64,000 nucleotides of DNA from Onchocerca volvulus (GCA_000499405.2 HG738137.1:21538603-21602602); one strand, 5' to 3'; shown: positions 21,891-37,600, numbered from the stretch's first letter. Translations and numbers: made by a program. Notes: generated by a model not told the origin, from the sequence alone.

Positions 21891-23421
21891 CGAAACTAAA
21901 TCTCTGCCATTGTGGTTTTCTTTATGACGCAATTTTTTTTTGTTCCGAGTTTATCATTTTTAGAGTATTTTTGTTTTGCATCAATTTCATACTTTTATAT
22001 TGACGCAAATACATCCTCCACTTCGCCATTTCGTGGCTAAGGATTTCGTTGCAGATTCTTGAGAAATTAAGTATGCTTCTCTTAAAATTTTACAGATCAA
22101 AGTGCTGGTTGAATATTTCGTTGCTCATTCGCTAACTGTCCCAAAGTTGCTATTAATTATGTCATTTATTTATTTGATCATGTTTTTATAAGGAAGGCGT
22201 AATATTTTATGCTGAGTAATATGCATTTTGAAAGAGACTTTTTGAGATTTTCGAGAAAAATCTATCTTAAAATAATTGAAAATAATCTCTCATCATCAAG
22301 ATATTCATTCCAAGTATCTTTCAGATATTTTCAATTTTATTCTGCCATGTCGAAGAGCTTGCGTCGCATATCCAAGTTAAAAGTCCATATAGATAGTCAA
22401 GAATTGTTTCATGATGCTTCTTTATTTAATCGTTCTTAATTGAAAGCACTAGTTGAACTATGATATCTACATGTTCTTTCAAACTCTTTGTTCCGGTTTT
22501 CAATAACAATATTTTATTTAATTTCAGTTCTGCAAAACCAGTGATTTATTATTTTCTTTCATTGTATAATATATGATCAGTAATTAATCTTTATTATCTT
22601 AATTTTCAGCATTTTTAGAGAGATCTGGTATTGTGACACGATTTTTTTAACAGTAAAATGCTCAGTTTCATTATTTTATATTTATTGGATTGAATTCGCC
22701 GAAATATGACACTTATTGTATTGGTTAAACTTGTTTTTCTTTAGTTCGTTATGGGTATTTTATTTCATAATATTATAGTTCTTCACAATATTTGTTTATA
22801 TTTTATCGCCATATACGAATAGTTAGAGAAAGTCTTTCTGAATGATATAAACATTCTTCGTGATTAAAACATTTTTATAAAACATGAATAAAATAATTGT
22901 TAGATATTCTTACTGCTTTATCTATTAACGTTTATTTTAGATAGAGTATGAAGTTTTCTAGAATTCTTCCGTTTCCATCAAACAACTGTTTTGATTATTG
23001 CATTCCATTTTGTATTCCCAGGAATAAAAATTTATTTTGATTTTAAAAGATTGAGTAACAATCTCCTATCGTTGCACGGATTGATTTCTTTCTTTTTCGA
23101 ATGTTGAATAAGATTTTGTCGTACGTTAGAAGATTATGAGTTGTAGATGGAGTAACTTTTGTCCTTGCTGTCGTAAAATGATTGGAAATAGGTCAAGAGA
23201 GAAACGAAACTTTTGGAAACTTCAAGTTATTCTAACATAATAACTAGCGTTTCACGATTTCTTTTTTCTCAGTTATGTTATTCTAAAATTCAGGAATAAA
23301 TCCGATTTTCCTTTGCTAATTTAGTCATTTAAGTATTTCAAATATTCATTAGAGATTATTCTCTTGATTCTAAATCGTTATGGTCTGTGGAATTGGTTAT
23401 CAGTATTAAGTGGACATCACA
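21891..23421. other. Intergenic region between KIAA0319-like gene and TRAPPC9
   Basis: AT-rich with no supported exon. An acceptor-like GGTTATCAG ends at 23403, 18 bases before the TRAPPC9 ATG, and may be a spliced-leader site. The open frame at 22209-22439 shows no splice or family support. Confidence 0.45.
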
Positions 23422-26400
23422 ATGTTAGAAGCATCGATTCCAAGGGTGGAAGATCATTGTCGAGTGCTTATTTACATTAAGCAATTTGGTCCTCGATCAC
23501 CGGCTTTGTTTAATTGCCTTCTGGAACGATTGCAGCGAGTGCAGTGTTTGCAAGGTTTTATTTTACATCCCTAATTGGAAATGTTCTCTATAGTTTGGCC
23601 AGCTTAGAAATGATCGATTAATTGTGAATGATCGTAAACAAGATTAAGTCTTTAGTTATCATTGTTATGACCAATATTCACATAAATAGTTATTTTTTTG
23701 AATTATTTGGTAGCTGCGTTAATGACCAAGTACTTATAACTATCATTTAATGAAGAATATACATTTGAGATGCTGAATCAACTCATTTCGAAAATTTTAA
23801 TACATTCTCGTCTTTTGCGCCAATTTTATTCTTTTTATTAGTGCCTAACTTTGTTTTAGTTTCCATTTCTAAACATTAACTTCCGTGTAAATGTCCTACT
23901 CATAGCGATCAAACAACCTAACCATAGAAAACTATAATTTAGAAAAAAATGAAATGAAGTTGGGCATTAAATCATATAGTCTAAATCATTCAAATCAAAT
24001 AAAGTATCAGAAAACTCACTCTTTAGCACTTTCTCCTGTCTCCTTTAATTTCCTCCGTTCATTCAAATCAGTTATTAAGCAAAAATAAAATTTTCCTTTT
24101 TTCTCTATGTTCGGTTTTCTTCTTTTTTTTTTTATTTTCAATCATTTTTATAGTATCGGATAATCCGAAAAGGATTTTCGTTGCTGATTTCAGTGTAACA
24201 ATAAATGCAGATTTGATCAAATTTGGCGAACTTCAGGTAATAGCTTTTTTGATAACATTGAACATATATTATAATCTATTTTAAAATCATCCGCTTGATC
24301 ATTATTTGGTTGTATATGTTTCCTGCGATGCAGTTTGCTTCTACTTCCTGATCTCAACTGCTTGATTATTATATGTGACTTTAATTAATCTGTTTTTCTA
24401 TAATTTGACAAAAATTAGTTTGTTTTTAGAAAAAGAGAATGCTGTATTTTGCTTTCTGACTTGTTTCCCGACAGAAATCGTTCCAGGCTCATCGTCGCAT
24501 CATTGGATTCATTGGCGTCATTCAAGCACCAGTTGAAGATGAGAAAGCAGAATTGTCACAGCAACTTTCCGATGTGAATATTGCAGAAGATCATAGAGCT
24601 AGTATTTCAAATCGGAGATCTTATTTCGCAAAAATCAAGGAGCAATATGATTCTGTAAAGGTATCGTTATTTAAAGAAGATCTACTGTTTTGCAATAGAA
24701 CTGAAAAGAATCGAAAACTCGGACATTTCAAGTTCTATTTTTGAAAATAAATGTTCAATAGTTCAGGAAAAAGCATCACTGAAAAGATTTTTCATATTAA
24801 TGACCATAATTCGAAAACAAAATTAATGACGAAAAACTTTTCAAGGAAATCTCAAAACATCATTTTTAAAACATTACTAATATCACTTATAGACAGAATA
24901 TGCGTCAACTATTGTGGATTCGAGATGTATTGTTATTGGATATTCAGAAGTACTTTTTTTTTTTCTTTCATTTGTTTGAAAATTTTCTACTTTAGAAAAG
25001 GGAAAAAATTTCTTATCATCACTTCCTTATTATTTTTCGCAAAATAATTGAAATCTTTTTTAGTTTTTTGATAGAGAATTAGTTCGAACTTCTCAAACCA
25101 AATCTCATTTTTCGGGCTCAAGAAATCCGCATCTAGTTCTTATCAAGAAAATTTATATCCTAATAAGTTGTCTAACTCTTGGAGAAATGAGAAATCAGCT
25201 GGGTCCTTATAATCTAGTCAGACTCATTAATATCACTGTCTAATAATAGCATTATTTATCAATGAATCTGATAAGATTACAAAGGGCTATTAATGAGTCG
25301 GATAAAATCATAAAAGAAAAGAATCTTAATTGATCCTTCAACATCTCCTATATTATTTGAAAGCGAACTATCTGTAGGAATCTATAAAAGGATTGTGCTC
25401 TTCGCGAGAATTATTTTGTTTTAAAACTCTCGATGATGCGGATTCATTGGAAATAGGTATACGAGATTTCTTGCGTTCCATTTATTATGTTTTGGAGAGT
25501 CGTCGGCTTGATCTTTCTTTTGAAAAGTTGGAATGCCCACCTTATCCGATGCTAACTGAGGAGCAAAAATACCGTCAAGGTTTGGAAAATAAAAACTGCA
25601 AAATATATAGGTTGGTAATTTTGATGTATGCAGTGTTCTATGTAATGCTAAAAAATATGTCCTTTTTTATCACATCATTTTTATGAGTCTTTAAATGGAT
25701 GCGGTTAACTTATCTTTTATCATTCAGTTCCTTTTCCTACTTTTTTTTGCAACATTTGTAATATGTCATTCCATCATGACTTGTAAAAGTTTGTTATTGT
25801 TTTTTTTGATGTTGTTTGCTGTCGGTTTTCTAAAAAATATCTCCTTGCTGCACGAAAATTTGAGTACTACAAATCGAGCATTTTTAGTTTAATTTCTCAC
25901 TAGAAAGTGTAATAATTTGTTGATCTATTCCTAATCACCTAGACACAAAGATTAGACTTGTGAAGATTAAACTAATCAAGTTTTGATATTTAAGACTCAC
26001 AAAAAAATCACTATTAAAAAAAAAAAAAGAAAGAAATATTAAATCATTTAGAAAAAAATGTATTGGTCGCCTTCGGAAACAAGTTGCTGATTATACACTT
26101 TTGACAGGATTACCCACTTTAGCAATGGATTCCTATCAGTCCGCAATCGAATTCCTCAAGCAGACTAACGATTTGCTTTGGCTTGCTGGTATGTACCTTA
26201 AAAATATTCGGTAAAAATCACTTACAATTTTTGCAAACATATTTTTGAGTCTTTTGGAGCAAGCGGCTGTAAGATTTTTTTTTTCATGATTCAGTGAATA
26301 GACCTCGAGGTTAAAATTAATGTTTAAAGCCTGGAATCATAAAAGAATAAAACTGATTAGAAAGATCGATCAAAAACTTATTTTTTAATGCGAGAAAATC

Positions 26401-29400
26401 ATTTTTATGTAGAGGTATAATTCATTGAGTCATGAAAATCTTGACTTACTCTATCTTCTCTTAAACGAAATAGCTGTCCCTTACGAGTATATTTGAATAT
26501 GCTTTAGCTGCTTACGAAGGTTGGGCTTGTGCTGCGATAGCAGCAAAATATGATTTAACAGAAGAATATGCTTCTATTAGTGGAATACAACGAATTTCAA
26601 CGATGACTTCCGAACAGATTCTTTCAGCGCGTAAAACAACTCAATATGGTACTGGGTAAGTTTATAAAGGATATCTTTGACTTGCTAATTTCATAATTAA
26701 TGCTAAATAAGTACGAAAGTTAATCGCTACTCTCCTCCAAAAGAATTCTTGAGTTTTATTGGACCTGTAAGTCAATTATTTTTACACAGTTTGTGATGGT
26801 AATAATGAAATAAATTAGCAAAATAAAATGCTTTATTTTAGTCGTAATGTATTTGTAATATACTGTTGCAGTATTTCGGTTGGACATCAGAGGCACTGGT
26901 CGGATGAAGAATGTTCCTTAAAAATTTTATCTGCATTAGGAGAAGTTCAAATTTTGGATGAGCGTTCTTTTCGACAATCTTTTCGGCTACGTTGGAATGG
27001 ATCAGCCTATGCCAAGTTGGACATTTTAATTAGAATTAATGCCTATTGTACGTTGGCAAGGTTTTGGAAAATTAAATAAATTCATTTCTGAGCAAATTTT
27101 TCGAATCTAGATTGTTGAGATTATCGATTACCTTCCTTTGTTTTAATCTTGGAATTCACTTTATTTTATTAAAAGTACATATTTATAAAATACTTTTCTG
27201 AAGTCATTGTTATAGATCCGGGAAATGTGAGATCAGTTATATAGAGATTGTTGAGAAATTCAAAACTGCGTTGGAATGTTACGAAAGATTTTCATTTACT
27301 GCATGGATCGAATATGAATGCATGATGAAAGCTGCTTCTGTTTTTCGATATCAACATTTATATGTAGATATGGAGGTTGTGAATTCCATAGAAAGTTGGA
27401 AAAAAAGAATTTTATGAAGTTGCGAAATTTACAGGCTTTTTCCGATTGGAAAATATGAAAAGAAGTATTGGTAGAATTAATATTATTATATCCTCTTAGT
27501 AAGATATACTGCTTCTGTAAATAACTGTTGGAGATGTGACTTGAGGAATAGATTATGATCAGCAGTTTAGGACTACTACATCTAGATATTTCAGGCCTGT
27601 TGAATGTGAGCTATTCAGATTAGATTCAAATATTGCGGAATATTTTCTGCTATTTATATATATATATGAATAAATAAATAAATATATATATTTATTCATT
27701 TTTATTTTAGAATTTCATAAGGGAACATATTGCTAAATATCTTGATGACAGCTTCAATTTGTTTGGTCATTTTACTAAAGCTCTCATATGTCTCAATTCT
27801 GCAGAAGTATATCGTCAAGTTAGTCTGTTTATGAACTTTTCTCATGGATTTTTTTCATCCACATGTTATTGAGTGAATTTCATTGAATTTTATTCATTTC
27901 TGAGCTCAGCTCTGATTAGTTTATTATGATATGAAAAAGCCTTAGTCATTAAGTTTTTCTGACTATAAAATAGCTCGTTTTAGCAGATCTTCTTATTAGT
28001 TTTAAATCAATCTAAAACATGAGGAAGGAAATGTGGATGAAACTATTGCAGATTGGTTTTAATCGAAAATGTGCATTTTTTGCTCGTCTAGGGGTTTTGT
28101 TCCGCTTACATATGGTAGAGAATGGAAATCGGAATGTTGCGGATTACCGACAAGTGTATCCAGTATTATACAGAACATTAACTGGTTACGGGATGCCTGA
28201 GAATCCGAAAGAATTCTCAGGTGATTTAGTGAGATTAGGACCGATACACATTCAGAGAAGAGCTTTGCATGAAGTGTTCATGAGCGCTTTACGTGCCGAA
28301 TACTACGATGTAGCTATACGCCATCTGTGCTATATTTTGCAGGTTTTTAATACGATTTTTTGATTTGAATATTCTGCATCATGTTCGGGTGTTTGAGACG
28401 CAGTCTAATAAGTGATGGATCAACTTCTTTCGAATAAGGAAGGAGAATCGTCACCTAGCTGTTTCTGATTGAAGTTGTTGTCGACATTGAAAGTAGTTTC
28501 CTTGAATCTAGAAAAACTATTCAAACACTCTGTAAACCCCCTGACTTTGAATTACATTTCATTATTTTCCAATTAAACAAATATGAGACATTCTCAAAAT
28601 TTGACCCCTGAAAGAAGAGAAAACTGCTTTATTGTCATTAGCTAACGATAGATCCTTATTTTTATTTCAAGCCAAATCATATTTCAAACTTTATTTGAAA
28701 AATATTTCGAAAATTTTTTCAAAAGCTTAGTTATATTTCAGGTTGCTACGTGTTCACTCATAATAGAAAGATTTTTCACCATTTTTCATCAAGAACAACT
28801 TCAGGATAATTTTCATTCATGTAAATGTTTTTAAGGTCTATTATGATTATATGGATCGCGAAACATCCGATCGAATGCTTGAAGAATTAGCCAAATTAGT
28901 AGCATCGCGAGATGTTCAGCATCAACTCAGTCAACATATTTCATTACCACAGCATGGGCTTGTCATACCACCAATTCAAATGATGCGTTTCCCGAAGCTT
29001 GAGTGCGGTTTCAATCCATTTTTTTTCTGTTATAGAGAATAATATGACAATTTTGATACCCTTCGAAGAAATAAGAAATAGCATTCTTCACCATTTAAAT
29101 CATGATTATTTTGATGAATAAATATTTCATTTATTTGCTATCACGAAGAGTTCCCAGCTACTGCTAATTGTACACATTTCTTTAATGCATGAAAAATGCA
29201 CTACGAGGCTATTTTCTCCTTTTTTTAAATTTTTTCTCTTTTAATTAGCATCATTTTATCATTGAGATATGACATTATGTTCAATTTGCAGGAAATTCGC
29301 AGTCTGTCCCCTTCCGGAACACCTTGCTACTACGATTATTCGACCCAAGCTTCACTCTGATGTATTCATATATTCTCCGTTCCAGTGTGAAAGTGCTCCG

Positions 29401-32400
29401 AAAGGTTTTCTTAAATGTATTGTTCTTTTTTGAATTAAAATATATTCTGTCTCAGCAATTCCTAAAATTATAAATTTTTTTGCATTCAGATGATTTATTA
29501 ATATTTTGTCGATTAATTTTTTAATTAATGCTTATTTAGTTTAATTTTTTTTTGTTCTTTTTATTATTCGATTTATTAATATTTTGTAGTCACGTGGGTT
29601 CAAGATTGCGCTTGCGAAGTTGCCATATCGGTAATCAATTGTCTGCCATGCGAATTATCTGTATCCAATCTTGCATTACTTTCCGAAGGCTGCGCTTTTG
29701 AGCCAATCCCTATGCGACTCATTTTGCCTTCGTGTGATGATAACACAGAACCTGTAGATTTCAAACTCATTGGAGTACCCAGGCGAGTTTATTGATTTTT
29801 CTAGTTCTAAATTAGATATTCTACAAAATATGCTTCTTAAATGTTTTTAAATGTTTAGAGTTCTTTTTTTTTTTTCTCATTCAAATCTTTAATTTCTGAA
29901 GCGTTGCTTTTGAGTTCGATTTACTGTATTAATTGTTTAAGGGAATCGGGACGGCTCATTATAACTGGTTATTCGTGTGAGATACTGGGTGTGCGTAATG
30001 TTTGCAAATTACGGGATTTACCGGATCGTGTAAGATCCAAAAGGTTTCTCTCATCAATGTTTGATATCGAGGTTTGTTTTTTTTTTTTTTCGTTGTTTTT
30101 TACGTTTGCTTTTGGTTTAAACTGCAGAAAAATGAAAAGCAATATATGGAGGACGGATAGAAGTTAGGTACGAAGTATAATTGAAGGAGGACTAGTGAGA
30201 ATGTTTATTATGTGCAATCTATTTTATTGCATTTATTGCAAAATTTTTGTAGATATTGCCTGCTTTACCTGTTTTGGAACTAAAAACTTCACTGAGTCGA
30301 GCTCCGATCTCCGAAGATGATATTGAACCAACCGCTGAAATAACTGTTTATTCCGGACAAACGTTCTTTTTTTCTATTTTTCTTTACCAAATATTTTTTA
30401 TATTCTAATCATTCGAATGTATTTTTGTAGCCATTTCAGAAGAATATTTGAATAGAGGAGAGGAAAGGAGATAGAGAGGAGAAGAGCGAGAAATGGAACT
30501 TTTTTATACTTCTCTTGTATTTCTTCGCAATTTTTGAACAGAAACAAAATCTAATTACTAGTCTGTAGAAATTTTGAATAGAAATTGATGAAACTCATTT
30601 TCAATATATACATTATTTTCTGTGTCTTTTATCTTTTGTCGTGTCATAAGAGCATAATATTATTCATCAATAGCCATTATGTTTTAAAAATGCTTTATTT
30701 TTCCAGTTTTGAACATAGCGTGTCATTGGTAAATACTAGTGAAACGGTTGCTATACGAAATGTAAATTTAGTTATCCGACAACCGAAAGTATGCCATTTC
30801 CTGAACTTGAGCATTAAAAATTCAATTTTCATATTTTCTCTATGCTTCTCGCATATGAACGTCAGAATTAATTTGCAGAAAAAAAAAGTACCGCTTTTTA
30901 ATTCTTTTAGCTTAAATTTCGAGGTATTTGGGTTTTAAAAATCTGAGATGATTCTTTATCTTATGAGTTATTTGAAGTTGATTTCTTAAATATGCACTTC
31001 GTTAGCGATCTTTAAAGTTCTTTACAACTGTTTTTGGTGAATCAGAGATAGCGAACAGTGATGAGGGATTCTAGGTTTTTCGTTCTTCTAGGTTCGTGGT
31101 GGTCCTTGTATGATTGAAATTGCTAGCACTGAGTACGTGGAAGATAATGACATTATTCAGTTAAGACGAATCGAACCTTTGGAAAGGAAACAAATTAAAT
31201 TCAGGTAAAAATTGAATTCGGATATATTTTGACAATAAATCTTATATTTTGATTCGTGTTTCTAAAGCCAAGATTTTTTTATAGAACATCTCAAAGTAAA
31301 AGTAAAATTCAGTATTTTAAAATGTTTTTATTCTAATCAAAGTATTGTTTTTTTGAACTTTCACTTCATGAAAAAAATGTCGAACAATGCAGCATTTTGT
31401 TATTATCACAGGATTTTTGGAATTGATCCATCAGCTATGGCTGAAGATGATTCACAAAAAGAGCGAAACAGCGAAACAGAGATTTCTGCTTGTGATGCTC
31501 CATCTATCGAAGAAACGCATGATCGAATACCATTCACTGGAGTATGTGATTTTTTCCAATATGCATATAAGACGAACTAAATATATATATATATTTATAT
31601 AGTATAAATATACTTCTATCTTTAGCCTAATAACTCCTTTTTATGAATTTATTTCATAATTTACTCCTTTTGATATACATGATAAAAATGCAATACATCA
31701 ATATTCTCTGCAAATTTTAATAAAATTTAAATTTGAAATCATTTTTCCTTGTCAAAATTAATAACTCTTTGTTTCATTTTTTTCTTAATTTCAGAGATTA
31801 TTGACTTGTGAATTCATTTTTCATTATCGAGCTGACTTTGATGGTTCTAACGGAGAAGTATTTTTCACAACTTTTTAAAAAAATCTCTTTTATTTTTTTC
31901 CCTTTATAAGTTTGAATTCGTTTTGCTTCGTTTGTTTGAAAGTTCAAATTATTTTCAATGGAAAAAAATTTAGAATAAAAGTGGATTTAATATATAATAA
32001 TGGAAAGAGAAAATCTTCTAATTCTTAAAAGCATTGGAGAATATTATATGAATTTTGTAGAAATGAAAGAAGTTTTGAAAGTATAAGAATCTAATTGTAT
32101 TAATTCTGTTCCATATTTTACATTTAAAATCAAAAGGCATAATTTTTAGCAGTACGAAAGAAAATGTCGATTACCTTTGGCGGTATCAATAGTTCCTGCG
32201 GTAACAGTTGCTGCTTGGCATGTGCTACCTGGTGATGGACCAACAACGAGATATGTAGTTGTAGATGTGACAAATAATACTGAGTGGGATGCTGAATTAA
32301 CTTACGGAAAGGATCGAGTAATCGACGTACAACCTAAGGAATTTTGCAGGTTAATTAATTGATTTAATGTTAATAATTTAAATATTACCGTTTTTATTTA

Positions 32401-34661
32401 GTTTTTTTTCCGCATCGTTTCATAATCTTGTAAAAAAAAGTATTTGCTAGATCGGATTCAAGCCAGAGAACTAACTAATCTCTTTAACCTTTCATGTTAT
32501 TTCTTGATTCTTTTCCATTGGAGCATTTGAACAGAAACTCCTACCTAAAGAAGCCAATAGTTTGGAGTTTGTATTAGATTCCGGATGCAGAGAAATGGCT
32601 ACATGTTTTTCATTCTTTTCATTCTTATTAAATTCAAGTTATCGATATTATCTTAAAGTTAACTTGGAAAAAGTTGCAATCGTTATTTTGATTCTGCTTT
32701 TTCATACCCTTACTATCTTTTTTTTTTCTTTTGGAAAAATAGGATTTTCAATAGTTGCCTTCTCAGAGTGCCGCTGCTATGCAAATGTTGTTCCGAAGTA
32801 GCATCGAATGCATTTCAAGAAGCAGCCAGTCGGGCGTCTCATATGATGCAAATGCAAGAAATGGAACGATTACGACAAATTCTAGAACGTCATGTTTCCT
32901 GGCATCTGGATATTCGTTGGTCTATCTCCAGTTCAAATCTTTCAGGATCAGTACCTGTCGGACCCTTGCTGTCTTCTGTATCGCTTCTCAAACAACTTGT
33001 TGTACCAGTGATTTCTGTTCGTAAGTATTTATTTTGGAATTGCAATTCTTAATCGTATATTGATGAACAAGCAATTTTATTCTGTATAAGATTTAAAATA
33101 TCTGTACTGGATAAATATAAATAGTGTTTCGTGTAATTGATCGGTCATAAACACGGATGCTAGTTTATTGGTTGTGGATTACAGCTGGATTCTCAATAAA
33201 TGCTTGTTTGATAAGAAAAGATGTTTTTTGGGAAGAGAGAAAGAAATAACTTTCCAGATCTTACTTTCTCAAAATATCATTGCTCTGCAATTATTGTTCA
33301 AAGTAGTATTGAATTTAAGACTTAAATTTATTCAATTATATATTATTTCCTGTATTATGCTGTCTTTCCACTTTGAAAAATATGAAATGAATTCCTAAAT
33401 TACTGAACATAATATATCTTTTCTGAAGATTGTAATAAATTAGGAATTAGTTCGGAAACTCCTTATATTTCTTATTTCAAAAATAGAATGATTAAAGTGT
33501 TTTGTATCTTTTATTTAATTTCCAAAATTCAGAAGCCAGTGTCAATGGAATACCGTTCTTGACTGACGATGAAGTTACTATTGGTATCGGTGAAATTATC
33601 GAACTCAGTTTAAGTTTAATAACTCCTACAAACGGTACTATTCATAGAACTTAAAAAATATAAAAAAAAAAAAAAATTAAGCAAGCGAATTTTTTTTTCT
33701 CGAAACTAATGACGATTTAATCTTTGTTGCTTTGCAAAATATAGAATGAGTTCAAATAAACAGCCATGCTGGACATTACATCAACCGCGAAACTTTTATA
33801 GTGCTATTCAATTGATCATTTATTTTCAATAATCAATCAGTCATTTCCTGACTTTGATATCATTTATAGCAGAAAAGGTTATTTTTTTAAAATTATCGCG
33901 TTACTATTAGAATATTTCCAAATCTTTAGACACTCGTTCGTTTAATGGTTTAATACAACTGCAGTGTTATCGTGATTTACAAAATGGATCTTTCCTTGAA
34001 AGTAACGAGAATATGATTGTGCTGAACACTGAAAGTGTACCATTTCGAGTAGTTCAGGTATTTTACATTCCTCTTTTTGCTTGATTCATATTTTTCTTCG
34101 AAAACCTCATTTATTCTCTCTAATATTATTTGCTTCTTATCCTGTTGCAAGTCTTTATGATACGCTATTCAACATTTACTTCATTATTTAGGGTTTTTTT
34201 ATGTTCTGTAAATGAACTGACAATTTCCATAACGAAAAATATTCCTAAGACAAAATTAATATTAATTTAGCAAGAAGAAGCAGCTGAAATAGCTGTTATA
34301 TCACCAGCGGATACTCTGTCGATCGAAAATGATTATGCACCATTAGCAGCTTCTAATTTCAGTAACGAATCTGTAAAACCAGTAATGATTCGAGAAACAT
34401 TTCATGCTGATTTTCAACTTCTATTTTGCTGTGAAGGAGCGCACAAGGTGATTTTTTAAAGGATTTTGAGATAAGAATGAAGTTTGAAAAATGTTATTTT
34501 CTAAAAACAAAGAAAGATAGGGAATAACTGAATGAATTTTTGAAAGCTTTGTATTACAGATCAGACCGCTCATTACTCTGAATGATGAATCGTCTAAAAT
34601 CGCGCCAGACGAATTGTTTTGCTGTGCTCTTTCATTTAATGTGATCACGAAGGTTTCATGA
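23422..34661 (+). CDS. TRAPPC9: TRAPPC9 / NIBP, TRAPPII tethering-complex subunit
   Basis: Twenty-six exons give 1270 aa: 23422-23554, 24154-24236, 24475-24660, 24893-24949, 25378-25610, 26052-26188, 26508-26655, 26872-27060, 27216-27375, 27711-27818, 28052-28342, 28836-29002, 29292-29404, 29590-29782, 29942-30071, 30253-30362, 30707-30788, 31092-31204, 31412-31541, 31795-31857, 32150-32349, 32743-33020, 33533-33634, 33930-34057, 34271-34447, 34560-34661. Family landmarks in order: AEDH-like VEDHCRVLIYI near the start; FQAHRRIIGFIGVI; FLRSIYYVLESRRLD; the TPR-like segment IGRLRKQVADYTLLTG...TNDLLWLA.YEG; GFNRKCAFFARLGVL; LIITGYSCEILGVRNVC; and YVVVDVTNNTEWDAELTYG in the C-terminal Ig-like region. 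TRAPPC9 works with TRAPPC10 in TRAPPII, a Rab GEF/tether for Golgi and endosomal vesicles. It is somewhat longer than the human protein. The donor after 30362 (GTTCTT) is weak but forced by phase. Confidence 0.92.
29783..29941 (+). other. GC-AG intron in TRAPPC9
   Basis: The exon ends GTACCCAG and the intron starts GCGAGT. The join with the exon at 29942 gives VPRESGRLIITGY, matching the conserved GxLxxTG segment of the family. A GT donor four bases further on would shift the frame into a stop. Confidence 0.7.
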
Positions 34662-37600
34662 TATCATTGCCAATACCTGATGTATTTGCGGGTCATTTGT
34701 ATATCCTTTTGACTTTTCGTTACATAAATTTCTCTAAAATTTGGCAAATAGTGTAAAGTCTTTGCTCAATTTTGATTGTTTCATCGTTAAGAAATATTGT
34801 AGCTCTGCATAAAAATAGAATATTAAGAAATAATTTAAAACCTGAATTTCATATAGTCACACTGCAATTGCTTTGAGTCAGATTCAAGCAGATTGGGCAC
34901 AATACTACATTAAGAATAACAAAGTTTAACACAATATTGAACTGCAGACGAAATCATGTCTTGAATCTCAAGTCAATTAGGATCAAAAAATTCAAATTAC
35001 TAATAAAAGTAGCTAGTTTTGTAAACGCATTTGACATATCTAAATTATCAATTAAAAATCTTAACTAGCATAATTAGATATCGCAGTAAATTATCCTGGA
35101 ATATTTATTTAGAAGTGTTCGAAAACTGGAAATCATGATATTTAGAATGCAAGAAAGTGCATTCCAAATTGAATTCACAAATCTGAATCATTGAATATTC
35201 TTGTTAAAATTTTGTCTCTCAACACAAAATGGTCGGCTGAGGTTCTGTCTTAATTGCTTGCAGAGTTTTGGAATGATGACAGCATCTATAATCATAGAAA
35301 TTTAGCATAATGAGGGTAAGTATAGAGAAATGATAATTCACATTGAACTGAAATAATTTGCTTCATCATGAATACAGAATACTAAAAAGCTGATGATTTC
35401 GTTACTTAAAAACAAATTGAATTAGAATCAAGAAAAATAAAACAAGAGAAATCAACGGAAGTTGAAGCTGAATTCTGAATTACGATTTAAAAGTCCGAAG
35501 AATATATGAGTGAAATTAATTCATACTGGCCATTTAGAGCAAGTTCTTCGAAACAAAGAAAAGTGCTTCTCTTTTTCAAGTTGTTTATTGTTTAGTTCAA
35601 TGAATTGGGAGCTGGTTGTTTCCATTTGTCAAGCTTTACTGGTTGTTTCCATGAGCAATCAGTTATCGCTTGACATTTATCCGAGATTAAATAAAGGCAA
35701 AGTTGACATTATCGCAGCCAAGTATGTTTCAGACTGAAATTTGCAAACATGATTAAGTGTAAAATTTTTCGTAAATATTTTATGAAACCCAATCGTTTGT
35801 ATAATAGATTTATTGAGTAAAAGGATTTAACTTCAAGCTACAAAGTGAATGATATGATCAAAAGTGCATGCTGGATCAGAATCAATCCATATAGCCGCAG
35901 AGCTGTGATAGAGGAATATGGAGTATGTAGAAGAATTTGTAAGAAAGCAAGAAAAAGACTGAAAATAATTGAAACTGTATTCTGTAAAAAACATGCAGCG
36001 ATTCATATTAAATACGACTTTTTGGTAAGTCTCCCTTATTCCAACTAAAACAAGTTTCCCGATCCGAATTTCCTTTTCCGTTCGGTTCCTTACAGTTTTA
36101 GGAAACCGTTTCTAAATTCCTAGAATCACTCACTGCACATGGACCTTCTTTGAAATACCGATTTATTCATTTACTGATGAATATAAAACAATTACTGTCT
36201 TTCGCATGTTACCTCGCGCAGCGATGGATGTTGGAAATATTTCTCTTTCTTTCCTGTGTTAAGTATACTGAAAAATAATATCACGGATGGAAGAGTAGAG
36301 AGATAATACAACTGTCCCTGTTGTTACAAGGTTAGGATGACTTTTAGCCGACTATGACAGCTAATTAGCAGAGGTCATTTATGCAGGTCATTTGCCCTAA
36401 AAATAATACTCATTACATCAGTTGGTGGGAAATTCCTCATCAATCTGTTATTCATTTGTTGCTTTCATTGTTTTTCACTATTTGATGCCATTCTCAGCAG
36501 AAAAATTTCGTTGTAATGCATATTTTTAATCGTGTTCCAAAGAACACAGAGACAGAGAATTTCAGCTTTTCAATCATCAAGCTACGACAGTAATTGTCTT
36601 TTCAGACTAAAAATTGTTCGCAAATGTCCAGACATCAGCAGTGGTGCCGTATTCAAAACACCAGCTACGATAATTCATCAGATGCTTTTCCTGTACGATT
36701 TAAACTTCATCGATGTCGAAAAGACCGAATCATGTGAAAAGATTTTACAGCAAACGAAACACGATTGCATCAACTTTTAAAACATCATTGTAAAGTTGAA
36801 TAAGGAGGATGTTGTTCAAATGATTTTGTTCACAAATCTTTGTGCAGTATTCATCAACTGCACATTATATTTAACTTGGATGAGTGTAAATTCATCAACT
36901 GTATTCAAATGAAGTACTGCAAACATAACAAGATCATTGTTTACTTCATTCATCGAAGATAAAGCACAGATTGGCAGTATTCCAAGGAGAAAACAAAAGA
37001 ATTGAGTGATATGTAACAAATATGAAACTTATAAACATTCGACATTAATAGAAGTACCACAAAGATGCAGAATTCTCTCTTTACTTGGCGAAAGCTTGCA
37101 CGATAACATTTCTTTGTTTGATTACAAAATATAAATGATCAGAAGAGGAATAAAATCAACTGAGTTAAATGATCGCATCAGCAATATAATATGCACACTT
37201 AATTTTGACAAATTTAGAAATTCTAACAAATATCCAAAAAGAATTCGGCCTAAGCAGAATCAGTTTTCAATTTCTGATATGAATTACGGAATTTTCAACT
37301 ATATTAAAAGACGAAATTGCATAGATTAGGAATTTTAAAATAAATTTTACTGAATGTAAAATATTGCGAAAGCTATTTTTTGGGAATCAATCAAAATAAA
37401 GTTCCGAAACTTAAAAAGTCGATAACGAATTTTAACTGAGATTGAACGAAGTCATTTGATGGCAGCTATTAAACTTGCTAGATAATCGCACCAAAATCCG
37501 AATATATATGCACAAAATACTTCAACAATCCTGGCAAAGTTATTAAAAATTTCGATTTCTGATTTCTTTAATAAAATTACTTTACCCATCTTATTTTAAG

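Noticed and set aside
36532..36780. 82-codon plus frame in the convergent intergenic region
   Set aside because: No recognisable family, no acceptor or donor consistent with a multi-exon gene, and neighbouring frames do not connect.
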